Positions 39,060-48,021 are shown, counted from the first letter of the stretch. The stretch is DNA of 64,000 bases from Sorangium cellulosum So ce56 (GCF_000067165.1 NC_010162.1:11024501-11088500), one strand, 5' to 3'. Notes: generated by a model from the letters alone, not told the origin. Numbers and translations: made by a program.

Positions 39060-40100
39060 TCACGCCTGCGCCTGCTGCGCCTTCCAGCGCTCGAGGAGCT
39101 GCGGCCAGTTGTCGATCTTCATCCCGAGCGAGAGCCCCATGTTCGCGAGGATCTCTTTGATTTCCTTCAGCGACTTGCGACCGAAGTTCTTGGTCTTGAG
39201 CATGTCCTGCTCGGTCCGCTGCACGAGCTCGCCGATGAGCGTGATGTTCGCGTTCTGCAAGCAGTTCGCGGAGCGGACGCTCAGCTCGAGCTCCTCGACG
39301 GAGCGGAACAGGTTCTCGTTGAGCGGCTCGTCGTCGCTCATCACCGCCTGGTAGCTCGTCTCCTCGCTCTCCTCGAAGTTGACCCAGATGGAGAGCTGCT
39401 CCTTGAGGATCTTCGCGGCGAAGGCGACCGCGTCCGCCGGCGAGACGGACCCGTTGGTCCAGACCTCGAGCGTGAGCTTGTCGTAATCGGTCACCTGCCC
39501 GACGCGGGCGTTCTGCACGGTGTAGTTCACCTTGCGGATCGGCGAGAACAGCGCGTCGATCGGGATCGTCCCGATCGGCATGGTCGGCGTCTTGTTGCGC
39601 TCGGCGGGCACGTAGCCGCGGCCCACGTTGACCGTGAGCTCCATCGAGAGCGGGCCCTTCTTGTCGAGCACGGCGATGAGGTGGTCGGGGTTGAGCACCG
39701 ACAGGCCCTCGACCAGCTGGATGTCGCGCGCGTACACGGGCCCGGGCCCCTCCCGATCGATGCGCACCGAGTACGTCTTCGGGGTGGCCGCCTTGAAGAC
39801 GACCTCCTTCACGTTGAGGATGATGTCGCTGACGTCCTCGACCACGTCCGGCACGGTGGTGAACTCGTGCAGCGCGCCCTCGATGCGGATGGCCGTCGCG
39901 GCCGCCCCCTGGAGGGAGGAGAGCAGCACGCGGCGCAGCGAGTTGCCGATCGTGATCCCGAAGCCGCGCTCCAGGGGCTCACACGTGAACTTGGCGTAGA
40001 ACTGGGTCCCGCTCTCCGCGTCGATCGAGATGCCCTTGGGCCGGATCAGATCGCGCCAGTTACGGGCGATCATCGTGAGGTTCGGGTTGTTCATCGTCAT
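39060..40100 (-). CDS. rpoA: RNA polymerase alpha subunit
   Basis: 346 aa. Alpha-NTD (FTCEPLERGFGITIGNSLRRVLLSSLQGAAA) for dimerisation, linker, and alpha-CTD with helix-hairpin-helix (NFGRKSLKEIKEILANMGLSLGM) that contacts UP elements and activators. Strong RBS AAGGAAGGAG. Unusually, 208 bp separate it from rpsD, where neighbours are nearly contiguous. Confidence 0.99.
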   Translation of the reverse strand: MTMNNPNLTMIARNWRDLIRPKGISIDAESGTQFYAKFTCEPLERGFGITIGNSLRRVLLSSLQGAAATAIRIEGALHEFTTVPDVVEDVSDIILNVKEVVFKAATPKTYSVRIDREGPGPVYARDIQLVEGLSVLNPDHLIAVLDKKGPLSMELTVNVGRGYVPAERNKTPTMPIGTIPIDALFSPIRKVNYTVQNARVGQVTDYDKLTLEVWTNGSVSPADAVAFAAKILKEQLSIWVNFEESEETSYQAVMSDDEPLNENLFRSVEELELSVRSANCLQNANITLIGELVQRTEQDMLKTKNFGRKSLKEIKEILANMGLSLGMKIDNWPQLLERWKAQQAQA

Positions 40101-40200
40101 GGCGATCTCCTTCCTTCATGAGGTTTGCGCGGAGGTCTCACGCCGCGGCCGCACTCGACCGATCGGCGCCGCCTCCTGCCCGCATCCTAGGCTCCATGCC

Positions 40201-40275
40201 CCCGCGCGCGAGCGCGGGACGGCGGCGCCGAGGGGAGCCCGCGGCGAGCGAGCGCCCCCTGCAAGGTGCGCTCGC
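40201..40275 (-). promoter_or_regulatory. two stem-loops in the rpsD-rpoA spacer
   Basis: CCCGCGC (40201-40207) pairs with GCGCGGG (40212-40218), 7 bp and a 4-nt loop. GCGAGCGC (40248-40255) pairs with GCGCTCGC (40268-40275), 8 bp. They sit between the rpsD stop and the rpoA RBS and may set RNA polymerase versus ribosomal protein output, by partial termination or S4 feedback. Confidence 0.45.
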
Positions 40276-40308
40276 GACGCCGCCCTCCTCCGCGCCGCCC
40301 TCGCGCGA

Positions 40309-40938
40309 TCAGCGCGAGTAGTACTCGACGACGAGCTGCTCGCGGATCTCCGGCTCGTTGAGATCCTCGCGGATCGGTGCGCCCTTGATCGCGCCGGTGA
40401 ACGCCGCGCGGTCCACGTCGATCCAGCTCGCGACCGGGCGCTTGTCCGCGCCGCCGATGGAGGCGAGGACGCTCTTGAACTTGCGCGCCCCCTCGGTGAG
40501 CTCGACCCGATCACCCGCCCGAACGACGTAGCTCGGGATGTCCAGCCGCTTGCCGTTCACGTGCACGTGCCCGTGCCGGACGAGCTGGCGCGCCTCGGCG
40601 CGGGACGAGCCGAAGCCCATCCGGTGCACCACGTTGTCGAGCCGCCGCTCCAGCAGCCCGAGCATCTCCTCGCCCGTCCGGCCCTTGCGCCGGTTGGCCT
40701 CCTGGAAATACCCGCTGAACTGCCGCTCGAGCACGCCGTAGATGCGACGCACCTTTTGCTTCTCGCGCAGGCGCACCGCGTACTCGCTCAGCTTGATGCG
40801 CCCCTGGCCGTGCTGGCCGGGGGGATACGGGCGCCGCGTGTACGCGCACTTCTCGGAGTAGCACCGCTCGCCCTTGAGGTAGAGCTTCATCCCCTCGCGG
40901 CGGCAGAGCTTGCAGACCGGACCAATGTAGCGAGCCAT
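40309..40938 (-). CDS. rpsD: 30S ribosomal protein S4
   Basis: 209 aa. Zinc-binding form: Cys9, Cys12, Cys26 and Cys31 are all present. S4 domain RLDNVVHRMGFGSSRAEARQLVRHGHV. Binds 16S rRNA early in assembly and in E. coli represses the alpha operon. Confidence 0.99.
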   Translation of the reverse strand: MARYIGPVCKLCRREGMKLYLKGERCYSEKCAYTRRPYPPGQHGQGRIKLSEYAVRLREKQKVRRIYGVLERQFSGYFQEANRRKGRTGEEMLGLLERRLDNVVHRMGFGSSRAEARQLVRHGHVHVNGKRLDIPSYVVRAGDRVELTEGARKFKSVLASIGGADKRPVASWIDVDRAAFTGAIKGAPIREDLNEPEIREQLVVEYYSR

Positions 40939-40949
40939 CGTGAATTACC

Positions 40950-41360
40950 TCAAACCCTGCGCCGCTTGGGCGGCCGGCAACCGTTGTGGGGGATCGGCGT
41001 GACGTCGCGGATCAGCGTCACCTTGAAGCCAGCGGTCTGGAGCGCGCGGAGCGCGCTCTCGCGCCCGGCCCCCGGCCCCTTCACGAACACGGCGACCGAA
41101 CGCATCCCGTGCTCCTGCGCCCGGCGCGCCGCCTCTTCCGCCGCGAGCTGCGCGGCGAACGGCGTCGACTTGCGCGATCCCTTGAAGCCGCGAGCGCCAG
41201 CGGACGACCACGCAATCGCGTTGCCGTTGATGTCCGTGATCGTCACGACCGTGTTGTTGAAGGTCGACTGAATGTGCGCGATGCCCGCGGAGACATTCTT
41301 CTTGACCTTCTTCTTCTGCTTGGCCTTCGTGGTAGTGGCAGCCGTCTTCGCTTGCGCCAT
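40950..41360 (-). CDS. rpsK: 30S ribosomal protein S11
   Basis: 136 aa. The core VSAGIAHIQSTFNNTVVTI and KSTPFAAQLAA to the basic end NGCRPPKRRRV are standard. The first ~20 residues are a Lys/Ala-rich leader (KTAATTTKAKQKKKVKK), slightly longer than in E. coli. Lies 11 bp before rpsD. Confidence 0.99.
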   Translation of the reverse strand: MAQAKTAATTTKAKQKKKVKKNVSAGIAHIQSTFNNTVVTITDINGNAIAWSSAGARGFKGSRKSTPFAAQLAAEEAARRAQEHGMRSVAVFVKGPGAGRESALRALQTAGFKVTLIRDVTPIPHNGCRPPKRRRV

Positions 41361-41380
41361 GGCGTCCTAATCCCCGCTCG

Positions 41381-41761
41381 TCACTTGGTCGCGGCAGGAC
41401 GCCGCTGCAACATGCCCTTGCGCGGTCCCTTCCGGGTGCGCGCGTTCGTATGCGTCCTCTGCCCGTTCGCCGGGAGCCCGCGCCGGTGGCGGAGCCCCCG
41501 GTAGCAGCCGAGGTCCATGAGCCGCTTGATGTTGAGCTGCACCTCGCGCCGGAGGTCGCCCTCGACCTTGTACTCGGCGTCCAGGAGGTCGCGGATCGCC
41601 TTCACCTCAGCATCGCTGAGCTCCTCGACCCGCTTGTTCTGCGGAATGTTGGTCTTCTCGCAGATTTGCAAGGCGAGAGTCCGCCCGATGCCGAACAGGT
41701 ACGGCAGGGCGTAGGCGACATGCTTCCGACGCGGGAGATCGACACCAGCGATACGAGCCAT
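41381..41761 (-). CDS. rpsM: 30S ribosomal protein S13
   Basis: 126 aa from ATG 41761 (MARIAGVDLPRRKHV). Helix-two-turn-helix, then GLRHRRGLPANGQRTHTNARTRKG, the 3'-head rRNA and tRNA-contacting tail. The frame extends 34 codons upstream without homology. Confidence 0.99.
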   Translation of the reverse strand: MARIAGVDLPRRKHVAYALPYLFGIGRTLALQICEKTNIPQNKRVEELSDAEVKAIRDLLDAEYKVEGDLRREVQLNIKRLMDLGCYRGLRHRRGLPANGQRTHTNARTRKGPRKGMLQRRPAATK

Positions 41762-41804
41762 GGTTACTCCAAACCGAAACGGGGGCGGGCTTCCGCCGAA
41801 AGAG

Positions 41805-41921
41805 CTAGTTCCCCTGGCGCTGCTTGTGGCGGGGGTTCTCGCAGATGATCCGAACGACACCACGCCGCCGGACCACCTTGCACTTGTCGCAAATCTTCTT
41901 GACGCTCGGGCGCACCTTCAC
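41805..41921 (-). CDS. rpmJ: 50S ribosomal protein L36
   Basis: 38 aa from GTG 41921 to TAG at 41805-41807, too short for usual ORF lists. Reads MKVRPSVKKICDKCKVVRRR and on to RHKQRQGN, with zinc ligands Cys11, Cys14, Cys27 and His32 all present (zinc-binding form). Sits between infA and rpsM as in most bacteria. Confidence 0.98.
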   Translation of the reverse strand: MKVRPSVKKICDKCKVVRRRGVVRIICENPRHKQRQGN

Positions 41922-41952
41922 GGGGAGCCTCCAGATTCCTCAAAAAACTACG

Positions 41953-42204
41953 TTACTTATGCCGGTACGTGATCCGGCCTCGGCTCGGGTCATACGGCGA
42001 GACCTCGACGGTCACGCGGTCGCCCGGCAGGATCTTGATGTAGTACTGCCGCATCCGGCCGCTGATGGTCGCGAGGACGCCGAGGCCGTTGTCCGCCTTC
42101 ACGCGAAACATGGCGTTCGGCAGGGCCTCCTGAACCACGCCGTCGAACTCGAGCTTGTCGCCCTTCGGTTCCTTCGGCGGTCTGGTCTGATTCTTACGCC
42201 TCAT
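41953..42204 (-). CDS. infA: translation initiation factor IF-1
   Basis: 83 aa. OB fold with FDGVVQEALPNAMFRVKAD and GDRVTVEVSPYDPSRGRITYRHK. About ten residues longer at the N-terminus than E. coli IF-1 (basic, RRKNQTRPPKEPKG). The start overlaps the adk stop as ATGA. The map gene that often stands between adk and infA is missing here. Confidence 0.98.
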   Translation of the reverse strand: MRRKNQTRPPKEPKGDKLEFDGVVQEALPNAMFRVKADNGLGVLATISGRMRQYYIKILPGDRVTVEVSPYDPSRGRITYRHK

Positions 42205-42848
42205 TCTCCACCCGAGCCCGGCCGGCCAATGGCCGACAGCACCCTGTGCGTCACTTCCTCAGGCTTCCCGACGCCATCGACGCGATGCAGCAGCTTCTTC
42301 TGCTCGTAGAACGGAAGAAGGGCGGCCGTCATCGCCTCGTAGGCGTCGAGACGCTTTGCAACAGCCTCGGGCCGATCATCGGCCCGATGCTCTAGCTCCG
42401 CACCGGGGGGCGGCGGATTATAGACGAGATGATATATCTGTCCACTGCGTTTGTCGGTTCGGCGATGGATCAGCCGTTCCTCGAGCAGGGGACGCGCCAC
42501 GTCCAGCTGGATCACCGCATCAATCCGCTTGCCGCCCTGGTTGGCGCTGGCCAGCAGCTCGTCGAGCGCGTCCGCCTGGGGCACAGTCCTGGGAAATCCG
42601 TCCAGCAGGAAGCCGTTGCTGCAGTCGGGCTCGACCGTCCTGCGCGCGATGAGGCCGATGACGGCCTCATCCGGCAGGAGTCCGCCAGAGTCCATGATGT
42701 CCAGATAGCGCTTCTCCAGGGTCCCCGACCGCTTTGCCTCGCGCAGCATGTCGCCGGTCGAGATTTGCGGGATGCCGAAGCGCGCGCACAGCAGCTTCGC
42801 CTGCGTACCCTTCCCAGCTCCAGGAGGCCCCACCAGAACCAAGATCAT
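42201..42848 (-). CDS. adk: adenylate kinase
   Basis: 215 aa from ATG 42848 with GGAGGG; upstream in-frame codons overlap the secY end. P-loop GPPGAGKGTQ at the start, NMP-binding STGDMLREA, GFPRT, and a long LID (~125-160) without the four Cys, so non-zinc type. Makes ADP from ATP and AMP. Confidence 0.98.
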   Translation of the reverse strand: MILVLVGPPGAGKGTQAKLLCARFGIPQISTGDMLREAKRSGTLEKRYLDIMDSGGLLPDEAVIGLIARRTVEPDCSNGFLLDGFPRTVPQADALDELLASANQGGKRIDAVIQLDVARPLLEERLIHRRTDKRSGQIYHLVYNPPPPGAELEHRADDRPEAVAKRLDAYEAMTAALLPFYEQKKLLHRVDGVGKPEEVTHRVLSAIGRPGSGGE

Positions 42849-42858
42849 TTGCCCTCCA

Positions 42859-44187
42859 TCACGCTTCCGGGAGCCTGCGGCCCCGGATGCGGGTGGCACC
42901 GGGGCCCGTCAGCCCCTCGTAGCTCCGCGTGATCAGGTGCGCCTCCAGCTGGTTCACGGTGTCGAGCGCGACGCCGACGACGATCATGAGCGACGTGCCT
43001 CCGAAGCCGAAGGGGACGCGCAGCAGGTTGCCGACGATCGAGGGCACCACGCACACCGCGGCGACATAGAGCGCGCCGCCCACGGTGATCCGCTGGATCA
43101 CGCGGTGAATGTAGTCCGCCGTCTGCTTGCCTGGCCTGATCCCGGGGATGTTTGCCTGTTGCTTCTTCAGGTTCTCCGCGACGTCCACCGGCTGGAACGT
43201 GACGTTCGTGTAGAAGAAGCAGAAGAAGATGATGAGCAGCGCGTAGCCGGTGTTGAAGACCCAGTCCCCCCGGTTGATGATCGCCTGAATCTGCTCGGCC
43301 CCGGGGACGTTCATGTTCGCGAGCGTCTGCGGGAACATCAGCAGCGACGACGCGAAGATGGGGGGAATGGTCCCGGACGTGTTCACCTTCAGCGGCAGGT
43401 GCGCCGTCTGCCCGCCGTAGACGCGGCGACCGACCTGGCGCCGCGAGTACACGATCGGGATCTGACGCCTGCCGTTCTCGAAGAACGCGATGACGGCGAT
43501 GACGAACACGATGAACGCGACGATCGCGGCCATCGTCAGGGGCTGGAGATCGCCCGCGTTCTGGGCGAAGTAGTTGCCGATCTCCTCCGGGATGCGCGTG
43601 ACGATGCTCGCGAAGATCAGGAGCGAGACGCCGTTCGAGACGCCGCGCTCCGTGATCTGCTCGCCGATCCACATCAGGAACGCGGTCCCGGTCGTCAGCG
43701 TGATGACCGTCATCAGCTGAAAGCCGATGCCGGGGTGGTTCACGATCCCGGCCCCGGTCTCGCTGCTCGACAGGCCCTCGAGCATCTTCGCGATCGAGAA
43801 GGCCTGGAACAGCGAGAGCGCGACCGTGCCGTACCGCGTGTACTGATCGATCCGCCGGCGACCCTGCTCGCCCTCTTTCCGCAGCTCGTCGATGGGCTTG
43901 TAGACCATGCCCATGAGCTGCATGATGATCGAGGCCGAGATGTACGGCATGATCCCGAGCGCGAAGATCGACAGGTTCTCGAGCGCGCCGCCCGAGAACA
44001 TGTTGAAGAAGCTCAGGAGCCCGCCGGACTGCTTCGCGACGTACTGCCGCATCGCGTTCCGGTCGACGCCGGGCGTCGTCACGAAGACGCCGACCCGGTA
44101 GACCGCGAGCATCACCAGGGTGAAGATCACGCGTCGCCTGAGCTCGGGGATCTTGTGGAAGTTGGTGATTCCCGCGAGGCTGGCCAT
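42859..44187 (-). CDS. secY: protein translocase subunit SecY
   Basis: 442 aa, about ten TM helices. Recognisable pieces: N-terminal IPELRRRVIFTL, plug region GGALENLSIFALGIMPYISASIIMQL, SRRQVGRRVYGGQ and the C-terminal cytoplasmic loop before the last helices. Inner-membrane channel of Sec export. Lies 10 bp upstream of adk. Confidence 0.99.
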   Translation of the reverse strand: MASLAGITNFHKIPELRRRVIFTLVMLAVYRVGVFVTTPGVDRNAMRQYVAKQSGGLLSFFNMFSGGALENLSIFALGIMPYISASIIMQLMGMVYKPIDELRKEGEQGRRRIDQYTRYGTVALSLFQAFSIAKMLEGLSSSETGAGIVNHPGIGFQLMTVITLTTGTAFLMWIGEQITERGVSNGVSLLIFASIVTRIPEEIGNYFAQNAGDLQPLTMAAIVAFIVFVIAVIAFFENGRRQIPIVYSRRQVGRRVYGGQTAHLPLKVNTSGTIPPIFASSLLMFPQTLANMNVPGAEQIQAIINRGDWVFNTGYALLIIFFCFFYTNVTFQPVDVAENLKKQQANIPGIRPGKQTADYIHRVIQRITVGGALYVAAVCVVPSIVGNLLRVPFGFGGTSLMIVVGVALDTVNQLEAHLITRSYEGLTGPGATRIRGRRLPEA

Positions 44188-44231
44188 AGGCGATCCTGGA
44201 CTCCGGCTTGGTGGGTGCGCGTGCGCGCTGA

Positions 44232-44723
44232 CTACGAGGACGAGGAGTCCGTCGAGTTGCCCTGGGGTGCAGGCGCCGCGAGCACGACCGCCTTGCCCCC
44301 CGCCTTCTCGATCTTCTCGACCGCTCCCTTGGAGAAGCGGTGCGCCGTCACCGTGAGCTTCTTCGTGAGCTCACCGTCGCCGAGGATCTTCAGCACGTCG
44401 AACCGCCCCTGCACGAGGCGGCGCTCGTGGAGCGCGATCAGATCGACCTGGGCGCCATCGTCGAACGCCTCGAGGTCGCCGACGTTGACGTTGACGACGA
44501 TGTCCGCGAGCGGGTTGCGGAAGCCACGCTTCGGGAGGCGACGCTGGATCGGCGTCTGCCCGCCCTGAAAGTGCTTCTTGTTGATGTTGCCGCCGGCCCG
44601 CGCCTTCTGCCCTTTTTGTCCGCGGCCAGACGTCTTGCCGACGCCCGACCCCACGCCACGGCCAACGCGGAGCCTCTTGGTTACGGCGCCCTCAGGGGCT
44701 TGGAGCTTAGAAAGAATGTCCAT
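44232..44723 (-). CDS. rplO: 50S ribosomal protein L15
   Basis: 163 aa. RVGRGVGSGVGKTSGRGQKGQKAR and FQGGQTPIQRRLPKRGF are diagnostic of L15. The last ~12 residues are an extra Ser/Asp tail. Lies 44 bp before secY. Confidence 0.98.
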   Translation of the reverse strand: MDILSKLQAPEGAVTKRLRVGRGVGSGVGKTSGRGQKGQKARAGGNINKKHFQGGQTPIQRRLPKRGFRNPLADIVVNVNVGDLEAFDDGAQVDLIALHERRLVQGRFDVLKILGDGELTKKLTVTAHRFSKGAVEKIEKAGGKAVVLAAPAPQGNSTDSSSS

Positions 44724-44773
44724 GTTTCACACTTCCGTACGCGGCGACTCCGCTGGAATGACGATCTCGCTTC

Positions 44774-44977
44774 TCAGGCCTTCGACGAGGTCGCTCCGTC
44801 GGCGACCTCCTCGACCTCGACGAGGTGGAGGACCTTCTTCACCATGCCACGGAACGAGGGCGTGTTCGCGACGACCACCTCGGACCCCGGCCCACGCAGG
44901 CCGAGCCCCTTGATGATCTTGCGGGTGTGCTCGACCTGGCCGATGTTGCTGGCCTTCTGACGTACCCGGAGCTTCAC
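44774..44977 (-). CDS. rpmD: 50S ribosomal protein L30
   Basis: 67 aa from GTG 44977, overlapping the rpsE stop as GTGA. KLRVRQKASNIG and ARKIIKGLGLR-type motifs (HTRKIIKGLGLRG). Slightly extended C-terminus compared with 58-60 aa usual. Confidence 0.97.
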   Translation of the reverse strand: MKLRVRQKASNIGQVEHTRKIIKGLGLRGPGSEVVVANTPSFRGMVKKVLHLVEVEEVADGATSSKA

Positions 44978-45588
44978 TGCGAGCCTCCTTCACCGCCGCC
45001 GCTCGGTGCACCACCGCCGCCCGGCTTCCCGGGGGGCGGCGCCACGCTCGCGCGCCGTCGACCCGCGGTGTTCGTGCTGCCGCGGCGCTGGTAGTCGAGC
45101 GAGTCGAGCTGCATCGACCGCTTGCCGGCGACGCTCTCCGGGCTCTTGAGCCCCCGGAGCGCCGCGACGGTCGCGTGCACGACGTTGTGCGGGTTGCTCG
45201 TGCCGAGCGACTTCGACAGCACGTCGTGGATCCCCGCCGACTCGACGACGGCGCGCACCGCGCCGCCGGCGATGACGCCCGTCCCGGGGCTGGCCGGCTT
45301 CAGCAGGACCTTGCCCGCCCCGACGTGGCCGAACGAATCGTGCGGGATGGTCACGCCGTCCAGGGGAATGCGGAACAGGTTCTTGCGAGCCTGATCGTTC
45401 CCCTTGCGGATGGCCTCCGGCACCTCGTTGGCCTTGCCCAGGCCGATGCCCACGTGCCCCGCTTCGTCGCCCACCACGACCAGCGCCGAGAAGCTGAAGC
45501 GCCGGCCGCCCTTGACGACCTTGGCGACGCGGTTGATGTGGATGACTCGCTCTTTCAGCTTCTCTTCGTCGACATGATCGAACGCCAT
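44974..45588 (-). CDS. rpsE: 30S ribosomal protein S5
   Basis: 204 aa. Double-stranded RNA-binding N-domain (VIHINRVAKVVKGGRRFSFSALVVVGD) and the second domain GAVRAVVESAGIHDVLSKSLGT. The last ~35 residues are a Gly/Pro/Arg tail absent in E. coli S5 (167 aa). Spectinomycin-loop region KVVKGGRR is normal. Confidence 0.98.
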   Translation of the reverse strand: MAFDHVDEEKLKERVIHINRVAKVVKGGRRFSFSALVVVGDEAGHVGIGLGKANEVPEAIRKGNDQARKNLFRIPLDGVTIPHDSFGHVGAGKVLLKPASPGTGVIAGGAVRAVVESAGIHDVLSKSLGTSNPHNVVHATVAALRGLKSPESVAGKRSMQLDSLDYQRRGSTNTAGRRRASVAPPPGKPGGGGAPSGGGEGGSQ

Positions 45589-45667
45589 AACCGTCCTCTA
45601 TCACGTTCTCCGCCGCGGCAGTTGACCGCGCCCGCCGCCCTCACCATCAGGGCAGCGGCTGTGGGAG

Positions 45668-46027
45668 TCAGAAATCGAGACCTGCCTCGCGCGCCGCCTG
45701 GGCGAGGGCGCTGACGCGCCCATGATACAGATAGCCGTTGCGGTCGAAGACGACCTTGTCGATCTGCCTCTCCTTGCAGATCCTCGCGATCAGAGCCCCG
45801 ACCTTCTTCGCCGCCTCGACCTTGTTGTCCTCGTCGAGGGAGCCCTTGAGGTCCTTCGACAGCGTCGAAGCGTGGGCGAGGGTCTTGCCGCTCACGTCGT
45901 CGATGACCTGCGCGTAAATGTGCTTCGAGCTGCGGAAGACGCTGAGGCGCGGGCGCTCCGGCGTCCCCTCGACCTTCTTGCGGATGCGGAGCTTCCGGCG
46001 CTCCCGACCGACGATTTTCATGCCCAT
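45668..46027 (-). CDS. rplR: 50S ribosomal protein L18
   Basis: 119 aa from ATG 46027; ATG 46021 is also possible. KKVEGTPERPRLSVFRSSKHIYAQVIDD and VVFDRNGYLYHGRV are diagnostic. Binds 5S rRNA. 79 bp separate it from rpsE. Confidence 0.98.
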   Translation of the reverse strand: MGMKIVGRERRKLRIRKKVEGTPERPRLSVFRSSKHIYAQVIDDVSGKTLAHASTLSKDLKGSLDEDNKVEAAKKVGALIARICKERQIDKVVFDRNGYLYHGRVSALAQAAREAGLDF

Positions 46028-46074
46028 GACCGTCTCGTCCCTCGGTGCAGCGGCGAACACGCCGCCGCTCGCCT

Positions 46075-46692
46075 TTACTTCTTGCCGCCCTTGCCGGCCT
46101 TGCCAGCCTTCTCCCGCACGCGCTCGCCGCGGTAACGGACGCCCTTGCCGCCGTACGGCTCCGGCGGCCTGAAGCCACGGATCGTCGCGGCCGTCTGCCC
46201 GATGAGCTCCTTGTCCGCGCCCGTCAGGACCAGGACGGTGCCCTTCGAGTCCGCCGGGATCGTCGCCGTGAGCCCCGTGGGCACCGGGAAGGTCACCGGG
46301 TGGGAGAAGCCGAGGGCGAAGTTCAGCGTCGTGCCCTTGAGCTCGACGCGATAGCCGGTCCCCTTGAGCTCGAGCGTCCGCTCGTAGCCCTCGGCGACGC
46401 CCTTCACCATCGCGGCCACGAGCGCCCGCGTGAGGCCCTGGAGGCGCGACGCGTCGCGCCCCGGCGCCACCGAGCTCACGTGCAGCTTGCTGCCCTCGAG
46501 CTTGATGTCCACCTTGTCGGTGATCGCGCGCGAGAGCTGGCCCTTCGGGCCCTTGACGTCGATCTTCCGGCCGTTGACGGTCGCGGTGACCCCCTTCGGC
46601 AGGTCGATCGGGCGCTTGCCAACGCGCGACGTCTTCGGAGCGAGCCGGCTGTCACCGTTCGCGGGCTGGGCTGCGTTCGCCTGAGCTTCCAT
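46075..46692 (-). CDS. rplF: 50S ribosomal protein L6
   Basis: 205 aa from ATG 46692, which shares TGATG with the rpsH stop. SRVGKRPIDLPKGV start of the fold preceded by ~20 extra residues; PEPYGGKGVRYRGE near the end; Lys/Gly tail. E. coli L6 is 177 aa. Confidence 0.98.
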   Translation of the reverse strand: MEAQANAAQPANGDSRLAPKTSRVGKRPIDLPKGVTATVNGRKIDVKGPKGQLSRAITDKVDIKLEGSKLHVSSVAPGRDASRLQGLTRALVAAMVKGVAEGYERTLELKGTGYRVELKGTTLNFALGFSHPVTFPVPTGLTATIPADSKGTVLVLTGADKELIGQTAATIRGFRPPEPYGGKGVRYRGERVREKAGKAGKGGKK

Positions 46693-47087
46693 CACCACAC
46701 CTCGCAGATCAGCTCGCCACCCATCTTGAGGCGGCGCGCATCCCTGTCGCTCATGAGCCCGCGGGACGTGCTCAGGATCGAGATCCCGAGCCCGCTGAAC
46801 ACGCGCGGGATCCTGTCGTGACGCACGTACACGCGGCGCCCGGGGCGGGAGACGCGGCGCACGCCGTCGATCGCGCTCTGTCGATCGCGCCCGTACTTGA
46901 GCACGATCGTGAGCTTCTTGGGACCCTCGCCCTCGGTCTCGCGCACGTCGGCGATGAAGCCCTCGGACTTGAGGATCTCCGCGACCGCGGCCTTGATGCG
47001 GCTCGCGGGGACCTCGGTCCTGTCGTGCCGCGCGAGCGCCGCGTTGCGAATGCGGGTCAGCATGTCGGCGATGGGATCGGTCATCAT
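46692..47087 (-). CDS. rpsH: 30S ribosomal protein S8
   Basis: 131 aa; start at ATG 47087 or 47084. TDPIADMLTRIRNA and the C-terminal ISTSRGLMSDRDARRLKMGGELICEVW are diagnostic. In E. coli S8 represses the spc operon by binding mRNA at rplE. Confidence 0.99.
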   Translation of the reverse strand: MMTDPIADMLTRIRNAALARHDRTEVPASRIKAAVAEILKSEGFIADVRETEGEGPKKLTIVLKYGRDRQSAIDGVRRVSRPGRRVYVRHDRIPRVFSGLGISILSTSRGLMSDRDARRLKMGGELICEVW

Positions 47088-47091
47088 AGAA

Positions 47092-47277
47092 TCACCAGCT
47101 GGCCTTGATCACACCAGGGAGCTCACCACGGAGCGCGAACAACCGAAGGCAGACGCGGCAGAGCTCGAAGTCGCGGTAGTAAGCGCGCGCGCGCCCGCAC
47201 ACCTTGCAACGGTTCTTGTGCCGCGTAGAAAACTTCGGCGGACGGTTCAGCTTCGCAAACTCTTTTGCACGGGCCAT
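47092..47277 (-). CDS. rpsN: 30S ribosomal protein S14, zinc-binding type
   Basis: 61 aa from ATG 47277. Short (type Z) form with Cys24, Cys27, Cys40 and Cys43 (CKVC and CRVC), so a zinc site is expected. Lies 4 bp before rpsH and 10 bp after rplE. Confidence 0.98.
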   Translation of the reverse strand: MARAKEFAKLNRPPKFSTRHKNRCKVCGRARAYYRDFELCRVCLRLFALRGELPGVIKASW

Positions 47278-47287
47278 CGAAAATCCC

Positions 47288-48019
47288 TCAATGCCGGAAC
47301 GGGATGCCAAGCTCGGTCAGGAGCGCGCGTCCTTCTTCGTCCGTCTTCGCCGTCGTCACGAACGAGATGTTGAGCCCCTTCACGACATCGATCTTGTCGT
47401 AGTCGATCTCGGGGAAGATGATCTGCTCGCGCAGGCCCATCGTGAAGTTGCCCTTGCCGTCGAACCCCTTCGGGCTGACGCCCTTGAAGTCGCGAACGCG
47501 CGGGAGGGAGAACGCGATCAGGCGATCCACGAACTCCCACATCCGCTCGGCACGCAGGGTCACCATCACCCCGATGGGCAGGTTCTCGCGCAGCTTGAAG
47601 GTCGCGATCGACTTCCGGGCCCGGGTCACCACCGGCTTCTGGCCGGAGATCGCCCGCATGTCCTCGACGGCGGAGTCGATGATCTTCGGGTTCTGCACCG
47701 CGGCGCCGAGCCCCATGTTGATGACCACCTTCTGCAGGCGGGGCACCATCATCGGGTTCTTGTAGCCGAACTTCTTCGCGAGCGCGGCCGTCACGCTCTT
47801 CCTGTAGTGCGTGCGGAGCCGCGGCGCGTAGTTCGGGTCGCGCGGGCGCTCCTCGACCGGCCCGGAGGCCTCGGCCTCGGCGCCCTTGGCCTTCGCGCCC
47901 TTGGCTTCCTTGCTCTTGGCGGGCGCCTGCGGCTTGGCCTGCTGCGGCTTGGGCTTGTCCTTGTCCTTGCCCTTGCCGGCGTCCTTGGCCGCCTTGTCCT
48001 TGTCCTTCTTGTCCGCCAT
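47288..48019 (-). CDS. rplE: 50S ribosomal protein L5 with long basic N-terminal extension
   Basis: 243 aa against ~179 in E. coli. The L5 fold begins near residue 65 (LRTHYRKSVTAALAKKFGYKN) and has the normal PRLQKVVINMGLG and GLNISFVTTAKTDEEGRALL. Residues 1-60 are a Lys/Ala/Asp/Pro-rich unfolded stretch (ADKKDKDKAAKDAGKGK). The start is fixed by the close rplX stop, so the extension is real coding sequence in this frame. It may contact rRNA or 5S RNA. Confidence 0.97.
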   Translation of the reverse strand: MADKKDKDKAAKDAGKGKDKDKPKPQQAKPQAPAKSKEAKGAKAKGAEAEASGPVEERPRDPNYAPRLRTHYRKSVTAALAKKFGYKNPMMVPRLQKVVINMGLGAAVQNPKIIDSAVEDMRAISGQKPVVTRARKSIATFKLRENLPIGVMVTLRAERMWEFVDRLIAFSLPRVRDFKGVSPKGFDGKGNFTMGLREQIIFPEIDYDKIDVVKGLNISFVTTAKTDEEGRALLTELGIPFRH

Positions 48020-48021
48020 GG

